A DNA stretch of 64,000 nucleotides. It comes from Roridomyces roridus. Its lineage: Eukaryota > Basidiomycota > Agaricomycetes > Agaricales > Mycenaceae. The notes under the pieces are model-generated. The model was not told the origin of the DNA. It did not search any database and saw only the letters and a program-made list of their open reading frames with translations. The stretch covers positions 62,001 to 126,000 of the forward strand of contig JARKIF010000081.1 in the NCBI GenBank assembly GCA_029378245.1. Reading direction: 5' to 3'. Of this stretch, positions 9,924 to 20,272 are shown in pieces (positions within the stretch are counted from its first letter, which is position 1; the number at the start of each line of letters is the position of its first letter). The translations under genes and the position numbers were made by a program.

Positions 9924-12209
9924 GCCATACTCGAAATTTGTTTTTGGAACGCGACCAGATGCGGACTGCCGGATTTGATCTGAAACATGAGTCGATCCGT
10001 TACGCCATCAGTTAATGACGGTGGTGCCGCAGAGGACAAAATTCGGCTATGTTAGCGGCCTCGAACGTTGTGTGGAGCGGAGAGTGATTATTCTTGCGGG
10101 TTACGGGGATAGAGACGGCAGTCCATCACGACGGAGGGTTGACGGAGGGAGAGAGCGACAAGGACTGAGATTCGAGAAGCTCGGGTCTGGGGGTTCTCAA
10201 GGCCTCGAGAAGCCATCGAGAAACATGACCTGGATAGAAAACAGCGAGGCGTGGAACGAAAGACTCGTGCGGGAGTGGGGCTGGACACAGGATTTTCCTT
10301 TGTAGTTGTTTGCTGATATCTGATAGCCTCCTCTGATAGCCTCTGATAGTCCGATTTCGAGGCACTGAAATTTTGAATTCGCTCTTTATCCCACGTGCGA
10401 GCACTGGATGACTTGAACATTTAAAATTCTATTGTAACGGCCGGTAAGAAATTTAGGCAGTCAGGAAGCCACTGTGTGACGAAAACCAGCCGCACTGGTA
10501 GTGGGTGTTTGAGTTCAGAGCACTTGGTGTTCAGGTTAGCGAAACGGGGGGGATGAGGGGGAATGTCCAGCCTCCGACGGCACCGGCCCGCGCGAGGCGC
10601 CGAAAAAAGGTACCACCGTGTCTAGTGATTTTCAGGGACAGATCCGGGAAACGGGTGGGCGTTCCTGGGCCAGGGACCCACTAAAAACGTGCGGAAACAG
10701 GATAAAAGTGGCACCCTTGGTTATTTAGAGGCACTAGACGACCTCGGTAGCTTGAAGAACTCGAGTATGCAGAGAATCCAACGAGAATACATCAGCTTCG
10801 TATCCAAGCAAACCGACTATCGCAAACAGGTATGACACGGCTGAAGTGGGCGGACTTCTCGAGGACCCAAGAAGGATGGTCGGACGTTTAACTTTAAGGA
10901 TAGTGTTGTACGAGCTCGAAAGAAATAAGGAAAGGATGTAATTATTAATTGTCGAGGTAGACGCGACATTGAAGATATCACGAAAAGCGATGGGCACGAA
11001 AACAAGTTGAACAAGAGAGCGTAAAACCGCCAAGACGTAGTGTCGCAATCCGGAAGAGGACAGAGGGCGGTGTCGGGAAGCACAGCGAGATGCTGGCACT
11101 GACAGTCCGGCTGCGAGAGAAGGCTCTATCCCCCACGCCGTCCTGTCGCAGCTTGATTCAGAAAGTACAGCCGAGCCGAGGAAGAAAATAACCTCAAGAC
11201 ACCGAGGCTCCGGGCCTGGACAGTGGACTTAAGGATCGGCGATGGTGATGGATGTCGAATTCAAGCTATTATGCCTAAATGGGAAATGCCATGAGCACCG
11301 CCACTGATAACAGAGTTTGATGAGAACAATTCGCCAAATTGACTTTTCTTTTCTCCTCAACTTACGTGGAAGAGGCTTGTGGATAATGCTTCAGGGTAAA
11401 TCACATACATCTGAAGGTCGTCCTGAAATTCAATTGGAAACTTCAGAGTGTTGCCCGCCCGCCCCTTTAGGCCAATAACAGAGCCGTAATAACGGCTTCA
11501 AGGAAGAATCGACACATGGCACAATTTTTCCATCACCGAGCTTGACCAGGCTTGAGCGAGATGAATTCTGGACTGTTCTAGGTGAGTGGGTGAATACCAC
11601 GTGAAATTGAAACTAGATTCTATTTTGTGTGTCGTATAAGAAACGCCAGGTCGAAAGGTACCATAGGGACAAGAAACGAACGAAGACACGTCCCTAGACA
11701 CAGAAAATGCGTTCCAAAGTTGGTAGGACGATTCAGAAGGACGCAAACTCCAAAGACATGTCAATCGAAAACATGTAACAAGCCAGAGAGGTTTTGTTTC
11801 AGGGGACTGGGCCGCCTGCTGAAGACTCTACTGTCGGTGAAAAACTTAAAGCAAGACAGAGGTCTGCAAAAAAAAAAAAAGCATCGGCTTCTTCCACCGG
11901 GAGCCGGATACATCACCTCCAACACTGAGCGTAAGACGGGCCGTTGAAACCTGATCACTCCGAGTCTCGATCCGCCTTTCTCTGGTATGCTGTAGTGGGT
12001 GGAGTATTCGATTCAACGAGGTGATCGACTCCAAAATAACAGCTGGATTCAAGTCTCGTCCCGTCTCGAAGGCGGGGCGATGTGGATGGTTTGCGGATAT
12101 CAACCATGAGATTATGTGATCCGTCAATCAACGCCCGCTTCATGACTTGCCTTTACCAACCATCCTTTAACTACAATGGACAAACACGGAATCAGGACAC
12201 CTCTCCCTA
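9924..12209. other. 2.3-kb gene-poor intergenic region
   Basis: No coding frame here shows biased composition, splice support or family resemblance. Visible small features: a short run of TGATAGCC-type repeats at 10,310-10,350, an A-tract at about 11,868-11,881, and mixed AT-rich DNA. It must include the upstream regulatory DNA of the FAD oxidase (left side) and of the P450 (right side). No TIRs or other transposon signature was found by eye. Confidence 0.5.
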
Positions 12210-14189
12210 ATGTCCGTCGTCGAAACCCTCTCCTCCAAAGCCGCCACCATCCTTGCGGCTGCCGCCGCCGCCGCGCGCCTCCCACAAGTCTCGGCGAGCC
12301 GCGAGACGATTCTCCTCGCGATTGCCGGCCTCGTCGCCCCTTACCTCTTGAGTGTGATTCAGTACCGTAAACGCAGCAAGGGCCTCCCATACCTTCCTGG
12401 CCCGCCCCCGAACCCCATACTCGGTAACTTGCTGGACCTGCCCATCAACCACTCCTGGTTGGCTTTCGACAAATGGCATCGCAAATACGGTAAATCCTAT
12501 TGCCCGACTTCTTTTTTGGGGAACGGAACTAAATACCGCGTTCTGAAGGTGATGTCGTCCACATTCGCGTGCTCGGCACGTCTCTCGTCATCATTGGGTC
12601 TATGAAGGCCGCCTCCGAGTTCTTCGACAAGCGGGCAAAGACCTACTCGGACAGGCCAAGAGCGCCCATGATCAACGAGCTGTGCGTCTATTTTACTGTA
12701 TCACCAAAACTTCCGCTGACTTGCTGTAGCATGGGTCTCGGAGAGTGGTCCATGGCTAACATGAACTACGGCGAAAAATGGCGCCACCACCGCCGCACTT
12801 TCACCAACTACTTCCGCGAAAACACCATGCACAACTACCATCCCGTTCTCCTCAAGGAGACCCGTGGTCTGCTCAAACGCTTCCTGGACACCCCTGATAA
12901 CTTCCATGCTATCGTTCGTCTGTGAGTCCTAGTTTCGCTGCTTGTACTCGCCATGTTCATCCTTTTCCTTCCAGGGCATTTGCGGCCGAGATTATGAGCA
13001 TCACCTACGGCATCCCCGTTAACGACTTCGACAACGAGTACATCGAAATCGCCGACAAGGCCACCAGCGCCGTCGCCCAGGCAGCCGTTCCTGGTGCTTT
13101 CCTTGTAGACTTGTTCCCAATGCGTGAGTACTGCAGCAATGATACCAACGTCGACTCACAGTTGCTTTCAGTTGCATACGTCCCGAGTTGGTTCCCAGGA
13201 GCCGCCTTCAAACGCAATGCTGCCAAGTGGCGCGAAATTAACGAAGTGATGCGCACCAAACCCTTCTACGCGGCCAAGGCTGGCTGGGTGCGTAACCTCC
13301 TGGCTTAGTTTCTATATCTAACATCGGCTTTCAGGAGGATGGCACTGTCAACCCCTCCATTGCCGTCAGCATGCTCGACGCGCTCCCGGACAACGACCAG
13401 CGCGCCGTGGAGGAGGAGGTCGCTCTGAACTCCACCGCTGTCGCTTACACTGGTGGAACTGACACGGTACGTCTTACCCTCTAAATACTGTCCTCTCTCT
13501 CATCGCAATCTAGACCGTCTCTGCGACCACCACCTTCCTTTTTGCCATGGCCGCCAACCCCGAGATCCAGCGCAAAGCTCAGGAAGAGATCGACCGTGTT
13601 GTTGGCCAGTCACGTCTCCCCGACTACGGTGACCGCGAGCTGCTGCCGTATGTCAACGCCATCTGCAAGGAGGTCATGAGATGGCAAGCTGTTACTCCTC
13701 TTGGCGGCGCGCGTGTTGCCAACGAGGACGACACCTACAACGGCCACTTTATCCCCAAAGACTCCATCATCATCGGCAATGTCTATTCCATCCTGCGTGA
13801 CCCCGTCGAGTACCCGCAACCCGACGTCTTCCGCCCTGAGCGTTTCCTCAAGGACGGGGAGATCAACAAGGCGGTCCGCGACCCCGCTCTTGCTGCCTTT
13901 GGTTTCGGTCGTCGGTAAGTCATTATTCTTTTTTGGCTGCCAGCTTTGATACCAAACTCCTGCTAGTATCTGCCCTGGCCGTTTCTTCTCCGACGCCTCA
14001 CTGTACATCCTCGTCGCTTCCGTGCTCGCTGCCTTCACTATCTCGCCACCGCTCGACAAGAATGGCAAGCCGGAAAAGATGTCGATCAACATGGCTGGCG
14101 GTGCCATCTCTCACCCGCTGCCGTTCGACGCGACGATCAAGCCGCGGTCAAAGGCGATGGCTGAGCTTGTTCGCGATATGGAGATCTAA
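12210..14189 (+). CDS. Cytochrome P450 monooxygenase (541 aa, eight exons)
   Basis: Haem-thiolate monooxygenase, membrane-anchored in the ER. Exons: 12210-12489, 12549-12681, 12730-12921, 12975-13123, 13172-13287, 13335-13466, 13514-13914, 13967-14189; introns 47-59 nt, all in frame. The N-terminal hydrophobic anchor (ILLAIAGLVAPYLLSVI) is followed by the proline hinge LPYLPGPPPNPILGN. The C-helix motif is WRHHRR. The I-helix oxygen-binding motif is AYTGGTDTT, split by intron 6. ExxR appears as KEVMR, the PERF motif as FRPERF, and the haem loop as FGFGRRICPGR, which is split by the last intron and holds the axial Cys. It resembles the fungal group often labelled O-methylsterigmatocystin oxidoreductase-like, but the substrate cannot be assigned. 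Confidence 0.95.
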
Positions 14190-14421
14190 TGTGCTGGCAC
14201 GTAACCTGGGTCCTGGGGTATTTTATTTATTTGCACACATAGAATCTCAAGAGTATTGTACGGTCAAGTTAGTGCGTGAATATAATGAGCGGATTCTCTC
14301 TTTGTTGGAGTACTTGGTTCACGGAGAAGAGCGAGCTAAAGTTGGGTAACCGGACCGATCGGCGAGTACAGGCTACAAACATGCACTGAACACGCTGCAC
14401 TCTTCTCTTACTTGAACGACC
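14190..14421. other. Short intergenic spacer
   Basis: Holds the P450 3' end (AT-rich TATTTTATTTATTTG at about 14,219-14,233) and the promoter of the next gene. No gene is seen. Confidence 0.4.
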
Positions 14422-15511
14422 ATGGCGGGACGGTACGTTGCCCAATATTCTGCCCGGGTTTATTGTTCTAACAACCCGTCTGAACAGATTGACTCCATAC
14501 CCACACCACGACAATATGAATATGCCGCTTTCGTACGGCGGCGGTTTCAAGCCAGAACGCGCCTTGAATTCCCAATACCGGGATAGCACTAGCAGGAGGA
14601 TGTCTAGGCGCTCGATATCCAGCGGCTTTCCGTCAGGCGCTGCACATTCAGCAGTCCAGAGGCAGTATAGCACGAGCGCTGCTGTACCTGGAGGCATGGT
14701 GCGAAATGCCAGCCTGGCAGGACTCGGAGGCTTCCCTGGTGGCCATGGCGAGCATCATATCCCGCGTGCCGCGAGGACACCGCAGAATTCCCCGTTCCTC
14801 GGGAGGGCGCAGCCTTTGGGCATACAGATTCAGCCGCAATATCGCGGCACCTCCCCATCACCACTCGCAGCCCGATCGCCTGTGTCGCCCCGGATGCCCA
14901 TGACCAATGTTTCTCCCCGTTCGCCGCACTTGCCACCACTGCCACCTATTTCGCCGAGGCCGGTTTCACCTGGTCATCCGCAGGGCTCGTACGGACGGCG
15001 ATCGCCCGGATATGGACAGGATCTTGGATATCAGGACCCTTATTCCCCTACATCGAGCTACGCGCAGGCGCGTAGCCCGTCACCTTATAGTTACACTGCG
15101 TATGGACATGGAAGTGGCCACCACCATGGGCATGGACACCATCATAGGCACCATAGGTCGAGGTCGAGGCCATCGTCGGCGGCAAACGTCAACTACACAT
15201 CCGTCCCTCACCAGTCGCAGTATGGCAGCCACTACACGAGGACGCAGCATGTACCATATGTGCATGGCCATACCTCGCATGTAGGTGTGGTACGCCGACA
15301 GCACCATCATGGCAGTGGGAGTAGGGAAGCGGCGTTCGTCGTTGAGCCCTCCGATTCGGGCTCCGAGGCGTCTTCTCACTATTCCGGAGGATACGATAGC
15401 GATTCGTTCTATTCGGGTTCAGATGGTGGTGAAAGCTTTTATTCCGACGACGAGTATGAGTATGATAGCGGGGGATGGTCTGACGATGATGGATACTACT
15501 CGGACGACTAG
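14422..15511 (+). CDS. Disordered Ser/Pro/His/Tyr-rich protein, 344 aa
   Basis: Two exons, 14422-14432 and 14488-15511, separated by a 55-nt intron (GTACGT...ACAG). The first exon encodes only MAG plus part of an Arg codon, and splicing yields MAGRLTPYPHHDNMNMPLSY. The middle is rich in SPR/PISPRP repeats (possible proline-directed kinase sites) and a His-rich stretch (GHGSGHHHGHGHHHRHHRS, possible metal binding). The C-terminal 50 residues are an acidic Ser/Tyr/Asp tail (SDDEYEYDSGGWSDDDGYY). No folded domain is visible. A start further upstream in the same frame is possible but would ignore the consensus splice sites. Function unknown; likely a cytosolic or nuclear intrinsically disordered protein. 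Confidence 0.6.
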
Positions 15512-15946
15512 GGAGCGACTTGATGTGGCTACAGAATACATTAGGCATTGTACTTATTGGACTCGAGCGCACGAAAAAGGCATACTTTTGCAAGTCTCCT
15601 GAGAATAGGAAACCCTTGCTCGCCATGAACTGGTCCAAAGTGTCTTCCGGGTCTTGCAGGCGCGTCCGATGACCATCGCGACTGAGCGACCCGTGTGCTT
15701 CCAGGAAATAAATGAACGACGGGTTCACAAATTCAACGTCCGCAGACCAATGCTCGAGCTTCAAGAGGTCTTTTTGTGAAATTATCGGTCTGGAGAGATT
15801 GCGAGTAGCGGCGAATGTCGGGGCGAAAGTCCATTCCGACGGTAGCGAGCTGCGTCGCTGAGCGAGCAAGTGAGTGTGAAAGACGAGTTGTCGGACCACC
15901 GCGCCGACGTGATGCGACGACTTATCTCCGTCTTCTGTGCTATCTA
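15512..15946. other. Intergenic DNA with a weak minus-strand ORF
   Basis: A minus-strand frame (about 15,899 to 15,540, containing KDLLKLEHWSADVEFVNPSF) is open but has no ATG and no known motif. The last 8 bases, GCTATCTA at 15,939-15,946, are the left target-site copy of the adjacent MITE. The sequence left of the MITE does not continue the F-box promoter seen on its right, so a rearrangement here probably predates the insertion. Confidence 0.4.
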
Positions 15947-16402
15947 TAGTGCTGCCGCGAGCCGAGTTAGAGTTGGCTCGAGCTGATGGGCAATCAAGCT
16001 CGGTGCAACTCGAGCTGATGCGAGCTCAGCTCGAGGCAGCTCTGAAGTCATGTCCCAATTGGGATGAGCATCTTCTCAACACTTTCCTGGGTAAAATTGG
16101 GCCGAAGGAAACTCAGTTCTTGCTAGGAATGCTATTTCTCAACACCAGGTTGTCTGGCAGGGTAATTTTGTGCTGCGGAAGGACGGACAAAGGACGGGTC
16201 TCATTTCTGTAGCTCAGTGATATTGCTTGACAACGGCAGGAGATGGTGGCAACGACGCACAAGGCCGCAGCCTGCCATTCGGGACTGTTCCTGATCTGGC
16301 GGAGTCGGCTCGAGTCGAGCCGAGCTCGAGGCACCCAATTAGGCAATACAATCAGCCCGAGCCCAACTCGACTCGAGCCGACTCTGGCTCCCGGCAGCAC
16401 TA
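15947..16402. mobile_element. hAT-type MITE, 456 bp, with 8-bp target-site duplication
   Basis: The left end reads TAGTGCTGCCGCGAGCC and the right end, read from the opposite strand, reads TAGTGCTGCCGGGAGCC: terminal inverted repeats of at least 17 bp that continue with imperfect GAGTTGGCTCGAG-type repeats for about 60 bp. The outer bases TAGTG fit the hAT consensus YAGNG. Both ends are flanked by the direct repeat GCTATCTA (15,939-15,946 and 16,403-16,410), the 8-bp duplication expected of hAT transposases. The interior has no transposase-like ORF, so the element is non-autonomous. It sits in the orphan F-box promoter. Confidence 0.85.
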
Positions 16403-16565
16403 GCTATCTAATCTAAAACAGGCCAGCGGGGACGCAAGACACGAGAATCCACCACCCCACCCAATTCAAGCAAAGGTTGGGGTACCTTCCCTTCCTCTGG
16501 TCGGAAGATGGCGCAGTGTATCTCGGTGGCTCCGGGCTCTCCTGTTAGCATGACGTCTTTTTTGC
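16403..16565 (-). repeat. Orphan family I F-box promoter (copy 4)
   Basis: Read on the minus strand this contains the conserved upstream block (CTAACAGGAGAGCCCGGAGC, then ATACACTGCG) followed by TTTTAGATTAGATAGC, exactly as upstream of the F-box genes at 18,658 (-) and 62,601 (+). No F-box coding sequence follows; the MITE lies where the proximal promoter should be. It is best read as the remnant of a fourth family I copy. Confidence 0.7.
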
Positions 16566-17169
16566 GATTGTTTTCCGACAATGGATAGATTGTTTTAACT
16601 TTTGTCAAGTAACGAGATCTTTATATCGCATCTATATACGAGGAGGCCACGACCAGCGCAGCGCAACGTAAAAGGTGTAGGCGGGTGCAAATGGAGGATC
16701 GTCATGAGCCAGCAGCCATAATCGAGCTGGGATTAGTTCAATGAGCAGTGGCATGTCGATGGAGCTGCAGCAGCCAGAATGAGGCGGAAGCGGAAGCTGC
16801 GCGACTTGTTCCATAAGTCGAGGGAGGGAATGAGGGGCGTCTGGTGCCATCCTCATCCTTGTCGTGGTCAGGGTGTGGGGAGCGTTGCGGGAGGTCACAT
16901 TGTATGGCGGAGAGGACTCGGAAACCCGCCGAGGCCAACAGAGATCTGAAGTCGCTGTTCGTAGGTCGTCCAGCGAGCGAAATCGCCCTGGAGAGAGCCC
17001 GGGCGTCGTACAGTGGTATTAGGAGGAACTGATTGGGAAAGCCATGTTCTGATCGCCGAAGCGAACAAACCGCCCGGATCATCCCACTTCCTGGCAGCAC
17101 CTTCAGTGCATAAGTACGAGACTAGGCCGACTAAGGCGAGAAGGTAAGTACGGCGCAATCAGTACAAAT
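16566..17169. other. Intergenic DNA downstream of the F-box pseudogene
   Basis: About 600 bp. Two overlapping minus-strand frames (16,738-17,100 and 16,895-17,158) are open; the second begins with a hydrophobic MRRTYLLALVGLVSYL. Neither shows splice support or a family motif. No gene is called. Confidence 0.35.
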
Positions 17170-18658
17170 TCAGAGCACGCACCCAATCAACTTGACCCGA
17201 GTCACTTTTGTTTCCCCGCCCCAGCGACCCGGCCTAAGCGAATCAATCTGGATGCTCATCCCCAACTGGGCCAACTGGTCCAAGCGATGAAGAACTGAAT
17301 CCTCGAAGAAGGCGCCCGCTTGAAAGGAGATGTGAAACGTCTTTAGGTGGGATCTTCGCGCGTCCAGGCGGTTAATCAATAAATTATAGGGCATTTGCGG
17401 CGCCTCGTGGATGATGAGAGACTTGAGCGTCGGAAAATGACTCTCAAAAATCAGCTCAAAAATGCCTTGGTTGGCCACACGATGAGGCCTTCGAGTGCAT
17501 CCTGCAAACATCGGAAGCACGCCTCCCATTCATCATACACCCATTCGGAACCATCCTCCTGGTGGGTCTCATTGACCACGAGCACCAGAGTCAGCAGGCT
17601 CGCACCCGAACGACGCACAAACTCGGATATCGAGGCCGGGTTTGCTGCCGTTTTGTAAGCGGATAGATCCAATGTCCGCAATTCGGGGAGGGTGAGATAC
17701 GGAAGGATGTCCATGGGTTCCATAACCATATTCCGGTCATGACACTGGGGACCCGAGAGGGTTAGGGACCGAAGACGCGCATGCGTGATCGGAGAAGATG
17801 GAACTCTACAGGGATCGGTTGTCCGACAGGTGGCCTCGATGAGATTCGGAGCGAGTGTAAGAATCTCCAAATTGTCCAGGTAGCCTTCGAACTTGGTGAG
17901 TTGAAGCGCGGGAAGGACGTAAGAGGAGGGGCAGGCCAAATATTCCAGGGTGAGTTGTGTGAGTTGAGGTGCGTCACTGAAGACCTCGAGTGGTTCCGAG
18001 GAGGGGAAGCTCCCGTCGCTGTCGTCGCTTGTGATGCAGACATGCTGGAGCATGGGGAAAGCAACCGTGTCCAACGCCAACTCGCGAATCTGCGCTGGAT
18101 TGCAATACAATTCCAGATACGCAATACGAGGAGCGTAGAGATGGATTATATCCCGGATGCGTGGGAGAGGGAACTTTTTATAAAGCGCCGGCACAAAGTA
18201 GCCTTCCATCCCCAATGTGAGAGAAAGAGGTTGGTGGCCGCCTGCGCGTCCCAGCCACTGATGAATATAGCTCTCGATTTGTGCGGGTTCCGGCCAGTGT
18301 GGGCGGATGTTGTCGAATTGGCGGATGGTGTCGAAGAGCAACCGAAACGCCGACCACAAAGCCGGTGTGGTAAAAGCAATGTCTCTCCAGCGATGGCAGA
18401 CCGTCAAGAAGACGAGCGGGGCTCGAACTCGTTCAACGGTCGCTCCAGGGCAACCAACTCCTCTCTGGTGAAAAGACAGTGGGTGAATATCTGCGCTGTG
18501 ATCTCCACGGGTAGCGTCAGGATGGGAAAAGTCGCGACTTGGCGCAGTTGCTGTTGTACGGTAGCTCGCCGATGCTCGGCGACGACGAGGGCGTCCTTGA
18601 GCTCGATAATTTTTGCCTCCAATTGCGCGAATTCTCTTCGGAGGTCTGCTGTCGACAT
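17170..18658 (-). pseudogene. F-box-like protein, family I copy 2, two frameshifts
   Basis: Begins MSTADLRREFAQLEAK at 18,658 and ends IGCVL at 17,170, collinear with the intact copy at 2295. Frame 1 covers the coiled coil and first half of the F-box (LPVEITAQIFTHCLF) and then stops. At 18,418-18,421 the copy has CCCC where copy 1 has CCCCC, a 1-nt loss; restoring frame recovers VCHRWRDIAFTTPALWS and the LRR part. At about 17,453-17,462 a second single base is missing after a T-run, again shifting frame; the C-terminal part (SLIIHEAPQMPYNLL) follows in the third frame. Both lesions are next to homopolymers, so sequencing error is possible, but two in one gene favours real decay. The upstream region is homologous to that of copy 3. 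Confidence 0.8.
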
Positions 18659-19114
18659 TGAGTGGAGGCTGAGAACAAGTCGAAGGTTGATGGCGGCGTG
18701 GCTAAATACTGCTCCCGTCCCATCGCTATCTAATCTAATCTAAGGGTCCCAGCAGCGCCGATAATGCACGAAGAGCGCAAGAATGTACCACCCCATACGC
18801 GGAGCAAGCTAAATTATTCGACTGACAACCCTTCCATTCTTTCCCATCAAATTGGCTGCAAATTGGCCAAGTAAGAGCCAGCCGAGGACTGAAAACGGGT
18901 AAACCTGGGAGTTGATAAGCCTATGAGACTCGGACCAGTCAAGCAAAGGCGGGGGTACCTTCCCTTCCTCTGGTCGGAAGATGGCAGTGTATCTCGGTGG
19001 ATCCGGGCTCTCCTGTTAACATGGCGTCTCTTTGCGGTTTGTTCTTCCGAGTCTTCGCTTGCATAAACACCATATTAGAATTGTATTGCAACGACGTCGA
19101 CAATCTACAGGTTC
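18659..19114 (-). repeat. Upstream region of F-box copy 2 with conserved block
   Basis: From 18,659 to about 19,025 this aligns, read on the minus strand, with 62,226-62,600: the block with CTCCTGTTAACATGG on the plus strand (18,950-19,025), then GGTACCCCCGCC, then CCAGGTTTACCCG, a CTTAGATTAGATTAGATAGC-like stretch and GGGACGGGAGCAG before the ATG. Inside the block this copy lacks two bases (GATGGCAG against GATGGCGCAG), which destroys the reading frame seen in other copies. The remaining 19,026-19,114 is spacer to the next gene. Confidence 0.65.
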
Positions 19115-20125
19115 CTACAAAGTGTGAAACACGCGTGCCAGCCACCGCTGAACAACAGTGGAAGACAGCATGACTGCGGGGTGATTAGTTAAAAAAGTAG
19201 GTATTGTATCGTAGAAGTAATGCATCGGAATGTGAATTGCAGGAATAGTTGTATTGGGAAGGATCAAGTCATTGGCGGTGAAGGAAAAAGGACCCAGCCC
19301 ATTCACTTGCGTGGCAACAAGGGGTGGTTGAGCAGCTCGTTCGTAGAACTCGACTTCGATGCGAGAATTGGACGACTTGAATATTTTGACGACGATTACC
19401 AGCTGGACCTGGAAATACAATTAATAAGATAGTCGCGAGCAGAAGCAAGTCACATACCCGCTCCGGTCCATTGGAATTCATCCGGAACCAGTCATCAACA
19501 TCGGCGTGCAGTGAAGGCCGAGTTTGGGTATCGCCGACTTCAATAACAACTGAAGGCAAAGTTCCAGTCAATCGACTCATCGGGCGCAACCCCCCATCGG
19601 GCTCTTTCGCTTGGTTGGCACTGGGATCGGTGTATACTGAAAGGAAGGTCAGCAAACTGTGCAAGAAAAAATGGTAATGGGCATACGGGAGCTCCTAGTA
19701 CTCTGAATCTCCGTATCGTTGACGCCCACGCCCGCGAGGAGTAGGAGTTCGGTTTCTATCTTTGAAATCAAGTCGGCGGCGGTCTCGTGTGGCTCAGACG
19801 GTATTCGTTGTCTAATTCGCAGGATCGAGCCCATTATCGTGAAACTTCAAAAAGAACGTTAGGTTTAATAAGAACGAAGGTGGAGCACGCACATCAACGA
19901 ACGCTTTTCCTTCTGAACGACGGCGATCTTATCAACAAGTTCACTGAAGGGGACATCGTGAGTTATTTCAAAGGACAATTCCCGTTCCACGCCCGTAAAA
20001 GGCGTTTGCAGTGCGAAATTGACGAGCTTGATGAGTTCGCGACTAGGCAGAGCGTCAGAGATGCCAGGGGTGAGAGCCCTAAACGCACAGGGAGGACTGC
20101 TTGTCAGAAGACGCTTCCGTAGTCA
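19115..20125 (-). CDS. PD-(D/E)XK-like protein, 272 aa, five exons
   Basis: Minus-strand exons: 20125-20088, 20042-19893, 19844-19687, 19636-19458, 19408-19115; introns 45-50 nt, with frame preserved across four junctions. The protein starts MTTEASSDKQSSLRELIKLV. Its core is PSVVIEVGDTQTRPSL...DVDDWF followed by RVQLVIVVKIFKSS. This beta-alpha-beta pattern with a buried Glu (IEVG) and a later VxK in a strand resembles restriction-endonuclease-fold proteins common in fungi and, loosely, the Uma2 group; that assignment is an inference from pattern, not a search. No signal peptide. It lies 147 bp downstream of the HerA-like ATPase stop at 20,273 on the same strand, which makes a functional pair conceivable. 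Confidence 0.6.
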
Positions 20126-20272
20126 TCGAGATTCGAGTGCCGAGGGAGAGAGAGAGGGAGAGGACAAAGCTGAAAGACAGGGGAATCAAAGTTTGACGTC
20201 GTATGTAATCAATTCAATTGATGATGGGACGGACGCACAAATCTACTTGTTCAAGTCATCCTCCAGTCATCT

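Noticed and set aside
15540..15899. Minus-strand ORF left of the MITE (KDLLKLEHWSADVEF...)
   Set aside because: No ATG, no splice support, no family resemblance; left as unexplained intergenic sequence.
16408..16608. Small peptide MLTGEPGATEIHCAIFRP encoded in the F-box upstream block
   Set aside because: The 2-nt indel in copy 2 and the divergent copy at 1,975 show the frame is not maintained, so it is treated as non-coding repeat.
16738..17158. Minus-strand ORFs, one with a signal-peptide-like start MRRTYLLALVGL
   Set aside because: Overlapping frames, short, no second exon or motif; chance hydrophobic start cannot be excluded.
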